Assembly: GCA_963715055.1 (NCBI GenBank)
Contig: CAVQRB010000003.1
Span: forward strand, 47,966-111,965
DNA length: 64,000 nt
Source of the DNA: CAVQRB01 sp963715055
GTDB taxonomy: Bacteria > Pseudomonadota > Alphaproteobacteria > Rhodobacterales > Rhodobacteraceae
Direction of reading: 5' to 3'
In this document: positions 7,810-16,650 of the stretch, one piece after another
Layout of the letters: each line of letters starts with the position of its first letter
Numbering within the stretch: position 1 is the stretch's first letter
Notes under the pieces: generated by a model
Told to the model about the DNA's origin: nothing
What the model saw: the letters and a program-made list of their open reading frames with translations, nothing else
The model's database searches: none
Translations under genes and position numbers: made by a program

Positions 7810-9756
7810 ATGACCAGACAACCCACCCCAACACTCGACCGCGTCGCAGGCCCGGCCGACCTGCGCCACATGACGGATCCGGAACTGCGCAGCGTCGCAG
7901 ATGAGTTGCGCGCCGAGGTCATCGATGCGGTGAGCCGCACCGGCGGGCATCTCGGCTCCTCTCTCGGTGTCGTCGAACTCAGCGTGGCGATCCACGCGGT
8001 TTTCGACACGCCGCGCGACAAGCTGATCTGGGACGTGGGCCACCAGTGCTACCCGCACAAGATCCTGACCGGACGCCGCGATCGGATGCATACGCTCCGG
8101 CAGGGCGGCGGGATCAGTGGCTTCACCAAGCGCAGCGAAAGCGAGTACGACCCCTTTGGCGCCGCGCATTCCAGTACGTCGATTTCAGCGGCCCTCGGCT
8201 TTACCGTGGCGCGCGACATGGGGATGCCCACGGGCGATGCCATCGCAGTGATCGGGGACGGCTCGATCTCCGCCGGCATGGCCTATGAGGCGCTGAACAA
8301 CGCGGGCCATGAAAAGCGGCGCATGTTCGTGATCCTCAACGACAACGAAATGTCGATCGCGCCGCCGGTGGGGGCGATGTCCTCCTACCTGTCCAGCCTC
8401 TCGGATCTGACGCGCAAGGGGCCGTTCGGCGGTCTGGTGGCGCTGGCCGAAGGCATGGAGAAATTCGCGCCCAAGGAAGTGCGCGACGGGGCGCGACGGG
8501 CGCGCGAACTGGTCACAGGGCTCGAGAGCCGCGGCACTTTCTTCGAGGAGCTTGGCTTCGACTACATCGGCCCCATCGACGGCCACGACATGACCCAGCT
8601 ACTGAGCGTCCTGCGCGGCGCGCGAGCGCGGTGCACGGGCCCGGTGCTGATCCATTGCTGCACAGTCAAGGGCAAGGGCTACGCGCCCGCAGAAGGATCA
8701 ACCGACAAGTATCACGGCGTTTCCAAATTCGACGTGGGCAGCGGCGTGCAGGCCAAATCCACGGCCAATGCGCCCTCCTACACGGCGGTTTTCGGCGATG
8801 CGCTGACCGAAGAGGCGGCCCGCGATCCCGCCATCGTCGCCATCACCGCCGCGATGCCGAACGGCACCGGCGTCGATCGCATGGCCAAGCGCTTCCCGGG
8901 TCGGGTTTTCGACGTGGGCATCGCGGAGCAACATGGCGTGACCTTTGCCGCAGGCATGGCGGCGGCGGGACTCAAGCCGTTCTGCGCCATCTATTCGACT
9001 TTCCTTCAGCGCGGCTATGACCAGGTGGTGCATGACGTGGCGCTGCAGGGCCTGCCGGTGCGTTTCGCTATCGACCGGGCGGGTCTGGTGGGGGCCGACG
9101 GGGCGACCCATGCGGGCGCCTTCGACATCGGCTACCTCGGTGCGCTGCCGGGCATGGTGGTCATGGCCGCCGCCGATGAGGCGGAACTGAAACACATGGT
9201 CGCTACCGCGGCCGCCCATGACAGCGGGCCGATCGCCTTCCGTTACCCGCGTGGCAACGGCACCGGGGTGGCCTTGCCCGAACGCGGCGAGGTGCTGGAG
9301 ATCGGCAAGGGCCGGATGATCCGCGAGGGGACGGGCGACGTGGCCCTGCTGTCCTTCGGTACGCATCTGTCGGAATGCGAAACCGCGGCGACGGTGCTGG
9401 CGGCCGAAGGCCTGAGCGTGACCATCGCCGATGCCCGCTTTGCCAAACCGCTCGACATGGAGCTGATCGCGCGTCTGGTGCAGACACACGGCGCGGTGAT
9501 CACCGTCGAGCAGGGCGCGGAAGGCGGCTTCGGCGCCATGGTGCTGCAGGCGATGGCCGGGCAGGGGCTGCTTGATCTGGGCTGCCGGATGCGGACCCTG
9601 TGCCTGCCAGACCAATTCATCGATCAGGCAAGCCCGGATGAGATGTACCGCGATGCAGGCCTTGATGCCGAAGGGATCATCGCAGCGGTGTGTCGAGTGC
9701 TTGGGCGTGATCGGAAAGTCGTCGATCTGGCCGCGGCACGCGGTGGGCGGTCCTGA
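7810..9756 (+). CDS. dxs: 1-deoxy-D-xylulose-5-phosphate synthase
   Basis: 648 residues. Condenses pyruvate and glyceraldehyde 3-phosphate to DXP, the first step of the MEP pathway that feeds phytol and carotenoid synthesis. The thiamine diphosphate motif GDGSISAGMAYEALNN, the N-terminal GGHLGSSLGVVEL with catalytic-type His, and the transketolase-like DRAGLVGADGATHAGAFD are clear. The frame opens at 7534, but ATG 7810 with a TGAGGAG site gives the normal start. A dxs copy beside puf is common in Rhodobacteraceae; a second housekeeping copy may exist elsewhere. Confidence 0.95.
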   Translation: MTRQPTPTLDRVAGPADLRHMTDPELRSVADELRAEVIDAVSRTGGHLGSSLGVVELSVAIHAVFDTPRDKLIWDVGHQCYPHKILTGRRDRMHTLRQGGGISGFTKRSESEYDPFGAAHSSTSISAALGFTVARDMGMPTGDAIAVIGDGSISAGMAYEALNNAGHEKRRMFVILNDNEMSIAPPVGAMSSYLSSLSDLTRKGPFGGLVALAEGMEKFAPKEVRDGARRARELVTGLESRGTFFEELGFDYIGPIDGHDMTQLLSVLRGARARCTGPVLIHCCTVKGKGYAPAEGSTDKYHGVSKFDVGSGVQAKSTANAPSYTAVFGDALTEEAARDPAIVAITAAMPNGTGVDRMAKRFPGRVFDVGIAEQHGVTFAAGMAAAGLKPFCAIYSTFLQRGYDQVVHDVALQGLPVRFAIDRAGLVGADGATHAGAFDIGYLGALPGMVVMAAADEAELKHMVATAAAHDSGPIAFRYPRGNGTGVALPERGEVLEIGKGRMIREGTGDVALLSFGTHLSECETAATVLAAEGLSVTIADARFAKPLDMELIARLVQTHGAVITVEQGAEGGFGAMVLQAMAGQGLLDLGCRMRTLCLPDQFIDQASPDEMYRDAGLDAEGIIAAVCRVLGRDRKVVDLAAARGGRS

Positions 9757-9772
9757 GATCTTGAGCCTCTGG

Positions 9773-9797
9773 CGGGGATACTTCTAGCGAGAAGAAA
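9773..9797. repeat. Degenerate copy of the intergenic repeat
   Basis: GGGGATACTTCTAGCGAGAAG resembles the core of the repeat at 2155-2176 and 22059-22080 but is only partly conserved. It contains the stop codon of the minus-strand TPR gene, between two convergent genes. Similarity may be partly coincidental. Confidence 0.3.
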
Positions 9798-11139
9798 CCC
9801 GCGCCGTGGCCTCCCTGGCAAGCGTCGGCAAGCCGGTGCGCGTGTAGACTTCCGCGAGCATCCGGTTCAGAGGCACCCCGTCCGGATCGAAGGTGCGCCG
9901 CAGTTCCAGCACCTGTTGCGCAGCGCTGGCGCGACCGCCCTTTATCAAGGCATCAAGGTGGATCTGCTCAAAGAGGTCGCGTTGTGCGTGGCTGCCGCCA
10001 CAGTCCGCCATGCGCGGCAGAGCGATGGCGAGGTCGTGGATCGCGCGGTCCCAGTCGCCCGCCGCATGGGCGCGGATGCCACGAGCCGCAGGCAGCGCCA
10101 CCTCGGACCAGACCGCCCTGTCGAAGGCCGCCTCATCCTCGGCCCGGGCTTCGATCCCGGCCAGGAGGTCGTGCGCTTCAGGGCGACCGGTGCGGCAGAG
10201 CGCGTAGAGATATTGCAAGGTCAAAAAGGCATTGGTGGTGTCGGCGCCACGGCGGGCCACGTGGTCTGCGACATCAGCCCATCGGTTGCCCACATCGACA
10301 CCCGCGAAGTCCATCCGGGCCAGCAGCGAGACCGCGCCCACCTGGTCCTGCGAGTAGTCCTTCGCAAGACCCCAGACATGGGTGTCATAGGAGCGCCGTA
10401 CGTCATCGTATCGCCCCATGCTGAGGTAGAAGAGGGCAAGGTGCCACCAGTTATGGCTGCGCATGAAGGAATTGAGGTCCTGCCAGCTTTCCGCCACGCT
10501 TTCGAGATAGGCGGCGCCCTCGGCGATGCGGCCTTCGGTCAGCATGACATGGGCGAGGGCGTGATGGGCCCAGGGCTCGAGAGCGTCAATGTCAAGCGCA
10601 CGGCGCGCCGCGTTTTCGGCGTGGCGGAGCAGGTGGCACTGCTCATAACCGAAGGCGATCATGGCATGGGTATGGGCGATATCGCCCGCGGCTTCTTCAG
10701 CCTTGAGCGCGACACGCAGCATCCCCGCCGAATCGCCGGTGTTGAACAGGTGGTATTGCGCCAGTTTCACAACGACCAGATCGCGCGGGTAGGCATCGAT
10801 ATGCGCCTCGCAGGCTACAATCAGGGCGGGGATGTCATTCGCGACCCAGCGGGCGACAATTCTTACGATGCTCGCCTCGCGATCGTCTGTTGGTTTTGCG
10901 GTTTCGGCCTTGCGGAGGTAGGGACGGGCCTTGGCCGCAGCGACAGGAGCTTCGAGGAACATCCAGAGCGTGGCGGCGAAGGCGTTGGCAAGGCCGTGAC
11001 CGGGTGCCTTGTCCGCGGCGGCAAGTATATTGGTGGCCTTGGGCAGGTAGGCGAGAAAGCCATGGGTGAAATCGTCCACGGCCTGCGCGGTTGCCGCGTC
11101 GCAATCGCTGAAGGTGAGGCCGAAGCGATCAGTTCTCAT
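9784..11139 (-). CDS. Tetratricopeptide repeat protein, TTC38-like
   Basis: 451 residues, no signal peptide or membrane segment. The sequence is helical throughout with repeated TPR-like pairs, and regions such as EPWAHHALAHVMLTEGRIAE and SHNWWHLALFYLSMGRYDD resemble the TTC38 group of bacterial and eukaryotic proteins, whose biochemical role is not established. The start at 11139 is chosen because the protein then begins with the conserved MRTDRFGLTFSDCDAATAQA block; the frame is open further upstream but has no support there. It converges on dxs. No partner genes are evident. Confidence 0.75.
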   Translation of the reverse strand: MRTDRFGLTFSDCDAATAQAVDDFTHGFLAYLPKATNILAAADKAPGHGLANAFAATLWMFLEAPVAAAKARPYLRKAETAKPTDDREASIVRIVARWVANDIPALIVACEAHIDAYPRDLVVVKLAQYHLFNTGDSAGMLRVALKAEEAAGDIAHTHAMIAFGYEQCHLLRHAENAARRALDIDALEPWAHHALAHVMLTEGRIAEGAAYLESVAESWQDLNSFMRSHNWWHLALFYLSMGRYDDVRRSYDTHVWGLAKDYSQDQVGAVSLLARMDFAGVDVGNRWADVADHVARRGADTTNAFLTLQYLYALCRTGRPEAHDLLAGIEARAEDEAAFDRAVWSEVALPAARGIRAHAAGDWDRAIHDLAIALPRMADCGGSHAQRDLFEQIHLDALIKGGRASAAQQVLELRRTFDPDGVPLNRMLAEVYTRTGLPTLAREATARVSSR

Positions 11140-11192
11140 GTCGTGCCTGGCATGAGGTGTCTGAATGCAATGCGATATCGGGCCGGCGCAGG

Positions 11193-12197
11193 TCAGCCAT
11201 TGAGCGTGCCCCAGCATGGCAGCAGATCGCCTTGGGCGGGTCGGGCGGCATGGATGGCCCGGGCGATGGCGCGCGCGAGACACAGGCTCGCGGCATGCCC
11301 GATCAGGCCGAGGTTCGGGCCCGGGCCGCCATCGGTTTGCCCGCCGGTGGAGAGGGCAAATACAAGATCGCCGTCGCTAGGCGTATGGGCAGGCAGGCAG
11401 GCGCGCGCGATGCCGTCATGGGCAGCCACGGCCATCCGGTGACAGGCGGCCTTGTCGAGGGCCGCATCGGTGGCCACGATGGCGATGGTGGTATTGCCGC
11501 GCTCGACCTGGGCGAGGGCCTTGAGGCTGGTGAAAACGCGCCCCTGTCCCTGAACGGGGTCCACACCTGCGCCGCCGAATTCGCTATCGACCTCGAAGGC
11601 GGCGGCGTGGAAATGCCGGTTGCCGGGAGTGGTCACGCTGCCCACCGGATTGGCGGCGACGAGTGCGCCGACCGTCGTGCCGTCTTCGAGCCGGAAGGAA
11701 GCAGAGCCGAGGCCGCCCTTCAGCGTGGCAGTCAGGGCTCCTGTGCCGGCTCCCACCGAGCCGATGGCGAAATAGGTTTGCGCCGCCAGGAAGGCCTTGC
11801 GCCCGAGGGCTGGATAGGGGTTCTCGCGCCAGTCCTTAGCGCCGCCATTCAGAAGATCGAAAAGGATCGCGCCCGGCACGATCGGCACGACTGCGGGACC
11901 GACCCGGAAGCCGCGCCCCTCGGTCCGCAAGGCCTCCACCACGCCGGAGCAGGCGTCAAGACCGAAGGCCGAGCCGCCGGAGAGCACGATGGCGTCGATG
12001 GCGGAGACGGTCTTGTCGGGCGCCAGAAGGTCGGTCTCCCGTGTGCCGGGCGCGCCGCCCATGACATGGACCGAAGCCACAAAGGGCTTGTCCGCCGTCA
12101 GCACCGTGCAGCCGGATTTCAAGGCATCGTCCTGCGCATTGCCGACACGCAGTCCTGCTACATCGGTGATAAGGTTGCGTGGCCCGGGGCTCATCAT
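11193..12197 (-). CDS. P1 (DmpA/NylC) family peptidase
   Basis: 334 residues. P1 enzymes are N-terminal-nucleophile aminopeptidases or amidohydrolases that cleave themselves to create the active site. The cleavage site is visible as RGNTTIAIV, with Asn235-Thr236, so Thr236 should become the nucleophile, as in NylC-type members (Ser in DmpA). VLSGGSAFGLDA is another family block. The substrate is unknown; relatives act on short peptides with unusual N-termini, beta-peptides or nylon oligomers. It follows the cupin gene by 6 nt and is probably in the same operon. Confidence 0.85.
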   Translation of the reverse strand: MMSPGPRNLITDVAGLRVGNAQDDALKSGCTVLTADKPFVASVHVMGGAPGTRETDLLAPDKTVSAIDAIVLSGGSAFGLDACSGVVEALRTEGRGFRVGPAVVPIVPGAILFDLLNGGAKDWRENPYPALGRKAFLAAQTYFAIGSVGAGTGALTATLKGGLGSASFRLEDGTTVGALVAANPVGSVTTPGNRHFHAAAFEVDSEFGGAGVDPVQGQGRVFTSLKALAQVERGNTTIAIVATDAALDKAACHRMAVAAHDGIARACLPAHTPSDGDLVFALSTGGQTDGGPGPNLGLIGHAASLCLARAIARAIHAARPAQGDLLPCWGTLNG

Positions 12198-12203
12198 CGC
12201 GGC

Positions 12204-12554
12204 TCAGATCCTCGGCTTGGCGGCGGCTGTGGCCGGATCGCCAGTGTTAGGCTCGCCCTTGGGCTCGATCAGCAGCACCTTGCATTCGGCTGTGGCGCGC
12301 GGGCGGTGGGTAACGCCCTTTGGCACGATGAAAAGCTCTCCCGCCCGCACAAGGTGGCTGGTGCCTTCAAGATCCATCTGCATCTCGCCTTCGAGTACGA
12401 GGAAGAAATCATCCGTGGACTCGTGAAGGTGGAAGGGGAATGTGCCCTGAAACCGGACCACCATCACATCGTTGTCGTTATAGTCGGCCACCACATGCGG
12501 ATCCCAGTGGCGGGTAACCTGTTGCAGTTTTTCGGCGAGGTTCACAGGCTGCAT
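12204..12554 (-). CDS. Small single-domain cupin protein
   Basis: 116 residues forming one cupin barrel. The metal-binding motif is FPFHLHESTDDFFLVLEG (H-x-H-x4-5-E type), followed by a second motif around GVTHRPRA. Such proteins are often sensors, isomerases or dioxygenases; no activity can be named. ATG 12554 is chosen over the upstream open frame because it starts the conserved MQPVNLAEKLQQV block. It is 6 nt upstream of the P1 peptidase and 89 nt downstream of a GNAT gene on the same strand. Confidence 0.8.
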   Translation of the reverse strand: MQPVNLAEKLQQVTRHWDPHVVADYNDNDVMVVRFQGTFPFHLHESTDDFFLVLEGEMQMDLEGTSHLVRAGELFIVPKGVTHRPRATAECKVLLIEPKGEPNTGDPATAAAKPRI

Positions 12555-12643
12555 CGGCGGTTTCCGGACTGGTGTCTGACATCGCCAGTTGATCGTGCCG
12601 CAGGCGGGCTGTCCAGTGCCGAGCCGAAGGATTGCCCTGGAAT

Positions 12644-13168
12644 TTACTCGGCGGCGCATTGCCTCGCGTTCCGGACCGGGAACTTCAGCACGATCCGGTC
12701 ATGCCCGTCGCTCTCCGGCGTGGCTGGGGCAAAGCGGTGCGGCTCGAAGCCCTCGCGCAACCAGAACTTGAGGCCACGTGCATTGGCGCAAAGTACTGCG
12801 AGCTTGATCGAGGCCACGTTTTCGAGATGTGCCATGTCGCGGATCGCCTCCATCACGCAGCGTCCGATCCCGCGCCCGCGATAGGCAGGGTCGAGCAGCA
12901 TGAGCCCGATCCACCAGTCATCCGGGTATTCATAGCCGCGCGCGATGCAGACCATGCCCGCCATTGCTTGTCCGTCCATCACGGCGAAGGGCATGAGGCA
13001 GTCGGGTCCGAGGTCTGGTGGCGTTGCGCGAAAAAAATCACGGACGAAATCCTCGTCCGGCAGATGCCCGACTTCGAGCACCACGTAATCAGCGGCGCGC
13101 AGCGCGAGGTCCAGCGCATCGTCGGAATTCTCGGCCTCCGACATAGGCATGAGCTTGATCTGCGGCAT
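12644..13168 (-). CDS. GNAT family N-acetyltransferase
   Basis: 174 residues. Acetyl-CoA-dependent N-acetyltransferase fold; the acetyl-CoA pyrophosphate-binding motif RGRGIG is seen in MLLDPAYRGRGIGRCVMEAI and the beta-bulge region in WIGLMLLD. The acceptor substrate cannot be told from sequence. The start at 13168 (MPQIKLMP) is preferred because AGGAG lies about 8 nt upstream; an alternative ATG is at 13189. It lies 35 nt downstream of the ABC transporter ATPase gene and may be the tail of that operon. Confidence 0.85.
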   Translation of the reverse strand: MPQIKLMPMSEAENSDDALDLALRAADYVVLEVGHLPDEDFVRDFFRATPPDLGPDCLMPFAVMDGQAMAGMVCIARGYEYPDDWWIGLMLLDPAYRGRGIGRCVMEAIRDMAHLENVASIKLAVLCANARGLKFWLREGFEPHRFAPATPESDGHDRIVLKFPVRNARQCAAE

Positions 13169-13203
13169 GGGTGGGCTCCTGTGCTTCATCGCCTGACGGG
13201 GTG

Positions 13204-14817
13204 TCAGGCATCGAATGCGGCCGGATGCTCCAGAGCCATGTCGGGCAGGCGTGGGGCCGCCGACACAAGTGTTTTCGTGTATTCGTGTTGAGGATTGGTA
13301 AACACGGCTTCGGTCTGTCCCTGTTCCACGATCCGTCCGGCCTGCATGACCATCACTCTGTCGGTGACCGATCGCACGACCCCGAGATCGTGCGAGATGA
13401 ACAGGTATCCAAGTCCATAGGCGCGACAGAGTGCTGCCAGCAGATCGAGGATCTGGGCACGCACGGAGACGTCGAGGGCGGAGACCGCCTCGTCGAAGAG
13501 GATCAGGTCCGGGCGGATGATCAATGCGCGGGCGATCGCGATGCGCTGGCGTTGGCCGCCTGAGAACTCATGGATGTAGCGGTGCTGGTCCGCGGCGCTC
13601 AGGCCCACATCCTCGAGCGCGCGGGCGATCGCCTTTTCCCGTACAAACCCCATCGGGGGGGACGTCAGAAGGTGGAAAGGTTCGGTGATCAGCCGGGCGA
13701 CCTTGTGGCGCGGGTTGAAGCTGCCGAAGGGGTCCTGAAAGACCACTTGCATGCGCCGCCGCACCTTGAGGTCGGGTTTGCCGTTAGCGAAGACGGGGTT
13801 GCCTGCCAGCGTGATGCTGCCACCCTGCACCGGGTCGAGCCCCAGAAGGGCCCGTGTCAGGGTCGATTTTCCGCAGCCGCTCTCACCCACCAGCCCGAGC
13901 CTTTCACCGGCATTCAGGGTGAAGCTCACGTCCTGCACCGCATCCGTATAGGACGCGGGTGCAAAGAGCCTCGTTCGCGGCTTGCGATAGCTGCGGCGCA
14001 CCTCGCGCACCACAAGCAGCGGCTCGGGTGGGGGCGGGGGCGGCAGATCAACCCGATGCGTGGAGGCGGCAAAGAGGCTTTTGGTGTAGGGATGCTGTCG
14101 GTGCTTCAGCAGATGCTGGGTCGCACCGGTCTCCACGATCTCGCCCTTGCGCATCACCGCGATCCGGTCGGCCATCTCCGCCACGACGGCCAGATCATGG
14201 GTGATCATCAGAAGACCCATGCCATCCTCGCGCACGAGGCGCCGTAGCAGCGCGAGGATCTGCGCCTGGGTTGTCACGTCGAGCGCCGTTGTGGGCTCAT
14301 CCGCAATCAGCAGCTTTGGACGCAGGGCGATGGCCATGGCGATGACGACGCGCTGGCGCTGGCCGCCCGACAGCTCGTGCGGGTAACGCCCGAGCGGAAA
14401 ACGCTCCGGGGGCAAACCTACCCGCGCAAGGGTTTCTGCGGCCTTTTCCTGCGCGTCACGCGGGGAGGTGTCGGTATGGATGCGGATGGTTTCCGCAACC
14501 TGCGCGCCGATGGTCTGCACCGGGTTGAGCGCGGTCATCGGTTCCTGAAACACCATGCCGATATCATTGCCGCGTATCACGCAAAGGTCGGTTTCGGCGA
14601 GATCCGTGAGGCAGGTACCGTCGAGCGAGATCCGACCGGTCAGGTCGCTGCCGGGGGGCAGCAACTGCATCACCGCCAGCGCGGTCATCGATTTGCCCGA
14701 TCCGCTTTCGCCGGTGATGGCGAGGATCTCACCGGGATCAAGTCCGAGGCTGACGTCGCGCAGGATCGCTGTCCCGCCAATGGTGACCGAGAGGTCGCGG
14801 ATATCCAGAAGGCTCAC
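13204..14817 (-). CDS. Peptide-type ABC transporter, fused double ATPase (DppD-DppF type)
   Basis: 537 residues with two complete nucleotide-binding domains in one chain. Domain 1 has Walker A GESGSGKS, signature LSGGQRQRV and LLIADEPTTALD. Domain 2 has GESGCGKS, FSGGQRQRIA and LILFDEAVSALD. It energises import through the two permeases encoded upstream. The start is GTG 14817, overlapping the permease stop as GTGA. The linker contains a proline run (PPPPPPEP, about residues 260-267). The cargo is uncertain: peptides, but also opines or glycosides, are carried by this family. Confidence 0.93.
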   Translation of the reverse strand: MSLLDIRDLSVTIGGTAILRDVSLGLDPGEILAITGESGSGKSMTALAVMQLLPPGSDLTGRISLDGTCLTDLAETDLCVIRGNDIGMVFQEPMTALNPVQTIGAQVAETIRIHTDTSPRDAQEKAAETLARVGLPPERFPLGRYPHELSGGQRQRVVIAMAIALRPKLLIADEPTTALDVTTQAQILALLRRLVREDGMGLLMITHDLAVVAEMADRIAVMRKGEIVETGATQHLLKHRQHPYTKSLFAASTHRVDLPPPPPPEPLLVVREVRRSYRKPRTRLFAPASYTDAVQDVSFTLNAGERLGLVGESGCGKSTLTRALLGLDPVQGGSITLAGNPVFANGKPDLKVRRRMQVVFQDPFGSFNPRHKVARLITEPFHLLTSPPMGFVREKAIARALEDVGLSAADQHRYIHEFSGGQRQRIAIARALIIRPDLILFDEAVSALDVSVRAQILDLLAALCRAYGLGYLFISHDLGVVRSVTDRVMVMQAGRIVEQGQTEAVFTNPQHEYTKTLVSAAPRLPDMALEHPAAFDA

Positions 14818-15629
14818 GAGCGCACCCGCCTCAGCCGCGGATCAAGCGCATCGCGCAGCCCGTCGCCCAGAAGGTTCAGCCCTAGCACGATGAGGATGAT
14901 CGCCACCCCCGGCACGATGGCCAGATGCGGCGCGAAGCTGACCATGGTCTGCGCATCCGCCAGCATCCGGCCCAGCGAGGGGGTAGGGGGTTGTACGCCG
15001 AGACCCACGAAGGAGAGCGCCGCTTCGACCTGGATGCCGAGGGCGAACTGGATCGTGCCCTGGACGATCAGCAGGTTGAGCACATTGGGCAGGATATGTT
15101 CGATCGAGATGCGCGGCGCGTTCTTGCCGGCGACGCGGGCGGCCATGATGAACTCGCGCTCCCAGAGCGGCAGGGCGGCACCGCGGGTGACACGGGCGAA
15201 AACGGGGATGTTGAAGATGCCGAAAGCCACGATGGCATTGACGGCGGAAGGCCCGAAAACGGCGGTGATCAGGATCGCCATGACCAGCAGCGGAAAGGCG
15301 AAGATGATGTCATTGCCGCGCATGATGATTTCGTCGAGCCATGAGCCCTTGCGTGCCGCAGCGGCGAGACCGAGAGGGACCCCGAAGGTGAGGCCGATGG
15401 CCAGTGCCACAAGCGCCACGGCAATTGACGTGCGCGCGCCGACCATGGTCATGCTGAGGACATCGCGGCCGAGATGATCGGTCCCGAGAAGATGGGTGCC
15501 GCCCGGCGGCTTCAGCTTGCCGGGGATGTCGAGCGTGGTGTGGTCGAAAGGCGTCCAGACCAGCGACAGGAGCGCAAGCCCGATCAGCGTCGCCGAAAGC
15601 AGCGCGCCGAGGATCAGGGAGCGGTTCAT
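14814..15629 (-). CDS. Peptide-type ABC transporter permease, DppC-like
   Basis: 271 residues with about six membrane helices. Binding-protein-dependent transport inner-membrane component of the oligopeptide/dipeptide type. The family N-terminal marker GTDHLGRDVLS and the EAA loop (EFIMAARVAGKNAPRISIEH) are visible. The open frame extends to 16094 inside the DppB-like gene, but ATG 15629 overlaps that gene's stop (ATGA), as expected for a coupled permease pair. It acts with the DppB-like subunit and the fused ATPase. Confidence 0.93.
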   Translation of the reverse strand: MNRSLILGALLSATLIGLALLSLVWTPFDHTTLDIPGKLKPPGGTHLLGTDHLGRDVLSMTMVGARTSIAVALVALAIGLTFGVPLGLAAAARKGSWLDEIIMRGNDIIFAFPLLVMAILITAVFGPSAVNAIVAFGIFNIPVFARVTRGAALPLWEREFIMAARVAGKNAPRISIEHILPNVLNLLIVQGTIQFALGIQVEAALSFVGLGVQPPTPSLGRMLADAQTMVSFAPHLAIVPGVAIILIVLGLNLLGDGLRDALDPRLRRVRS

Positions 15630-16573
15630 GTACGCGCCCGCAGGCGCGGGTCGATGGCGACATAGGCCAGATCGACGAGGAAGTTGATCATGATGACGGC
15701 AAAGACGACGAGCATCACCACGGATTCGACCACGATCAGGTCGCGGGCGGAAATCGACTGGAAAATCAGCCGCCCGAGACCCGGCAGGTAGAAGACCTGT
15801 TCGATGATGATGGTGCCGGCGAAAAGAAACGACAATTGCAGCCCAAGGATGGTCAGTACCGGGATCATCGCGTTGCGGAGCCCGTGCCGCCAGAGGGTCT
15901 GGCGCGCGGAGAGTCCCTTGGCGCGGGCGGTGCGCATGAAATCCTCGCCCATCACGTCCAGGAGCGCCGAGCGCATCACGCGGGTGAGGATCGCGGCCTG
16001 CGGCAGGGCCAGGGCAATGGCGGGCAGGGTGAGCGCATGGAGCCCGCGCCAGAAGCCCTCGTCCCAGCCGGGAAAGCCGCCGGCTGGAAACCATCGGATC
16101 TGGATCGCGAAAACCAGCACCAGCATCATGGCGAACCAGAAATTCGGCACGGCGACACCGAGTTGCGTGGCCCCCATGACCGCAAGATCGCCCGCCTGCG
16201 CCCGGCGTGCGGCGGCATAGATCCCCGCCGGAACAGCGATCAGCGTAGAGACCAGCAGCGCATAAAGCGCCAGCGGCAGCGACACACCGATGCGCTGCGC
16301 CACCATCTCCGAGACCGGCGTGCGGTAGGTGTAGGAGGTGCCGAAATCGCCCCTAAGCATGCCGCCGACCCAGGCAAAGTAGCGCGCCACCTTGCCCTGA
16401 TCGAGGCCGAGCTCCGCGCGCAGGGCGGCCAGCGTTTCGGGTTGCGCATTGATCCCCAGCATGAAGGAGGCGGGATCGCCCGGGGCCACTTCGATCAGCG
16501 TGAAGATCACCAGCGACGCCACCGCGAGGCTGAGGATCAGGGAGCCGAGACGTTTCACGACATAGCGCAGCAT
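15626..16573 (-). CDS. Peptide-type ABC transporter permease, DppB-like
   Basis: 315 residues with about six membrane helices. MLRYVVKRLGSLILSLAVAS is a typical DppB/OppB N-terminus, APGDPASFMLG follows, and the EAA loop lies in FMRTARAKGLSARQTLWRH. First gene of the minus-strand permease/ATPase operon. An alternative GTG start is at 16582; ATG 16573 fits the family better, though neither has a clear ribosome binding site. It is divergent from the HDAC-like gene with only 77 nt between, so they share a promoter region. Confidence 0.92.
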   Translation of the reverse strand: MLRYVVKRLGSLILSLAVASLVIFTLIEVAPGDPASFMLGINAQPETLAALRAELGLDQGKVARYFAWVGGMLRGDFGTSYTYRTPVSEMVAQRIGVSLPLALYALLVSTLIAVPAGIYAAARRAQAGDLAVMGATQLGVAVPNFWFAMMLVLVFAIQIRWFPAGGFPGWDEGFWRGLHALTLPAIALALPQAAILTRVMRSALLDVMGEDFMRTARAKGLSARQTLWRHGLRNAMIPVLTILGLQLSFLFAGTIIIEQVFYLPGLGRLIFQSISARDLIVVESVVMLVVFAVIMINFLVDLAYVAIDPRLRART

Positions 16574-16650
16574 GGCGGCCACGTTAGGCGGGGGCAGGGC
16601 CGCGGTCCAGTGGGCTTGTTGTGAGGATGGAACGGCTTAGGTCTCGCGAC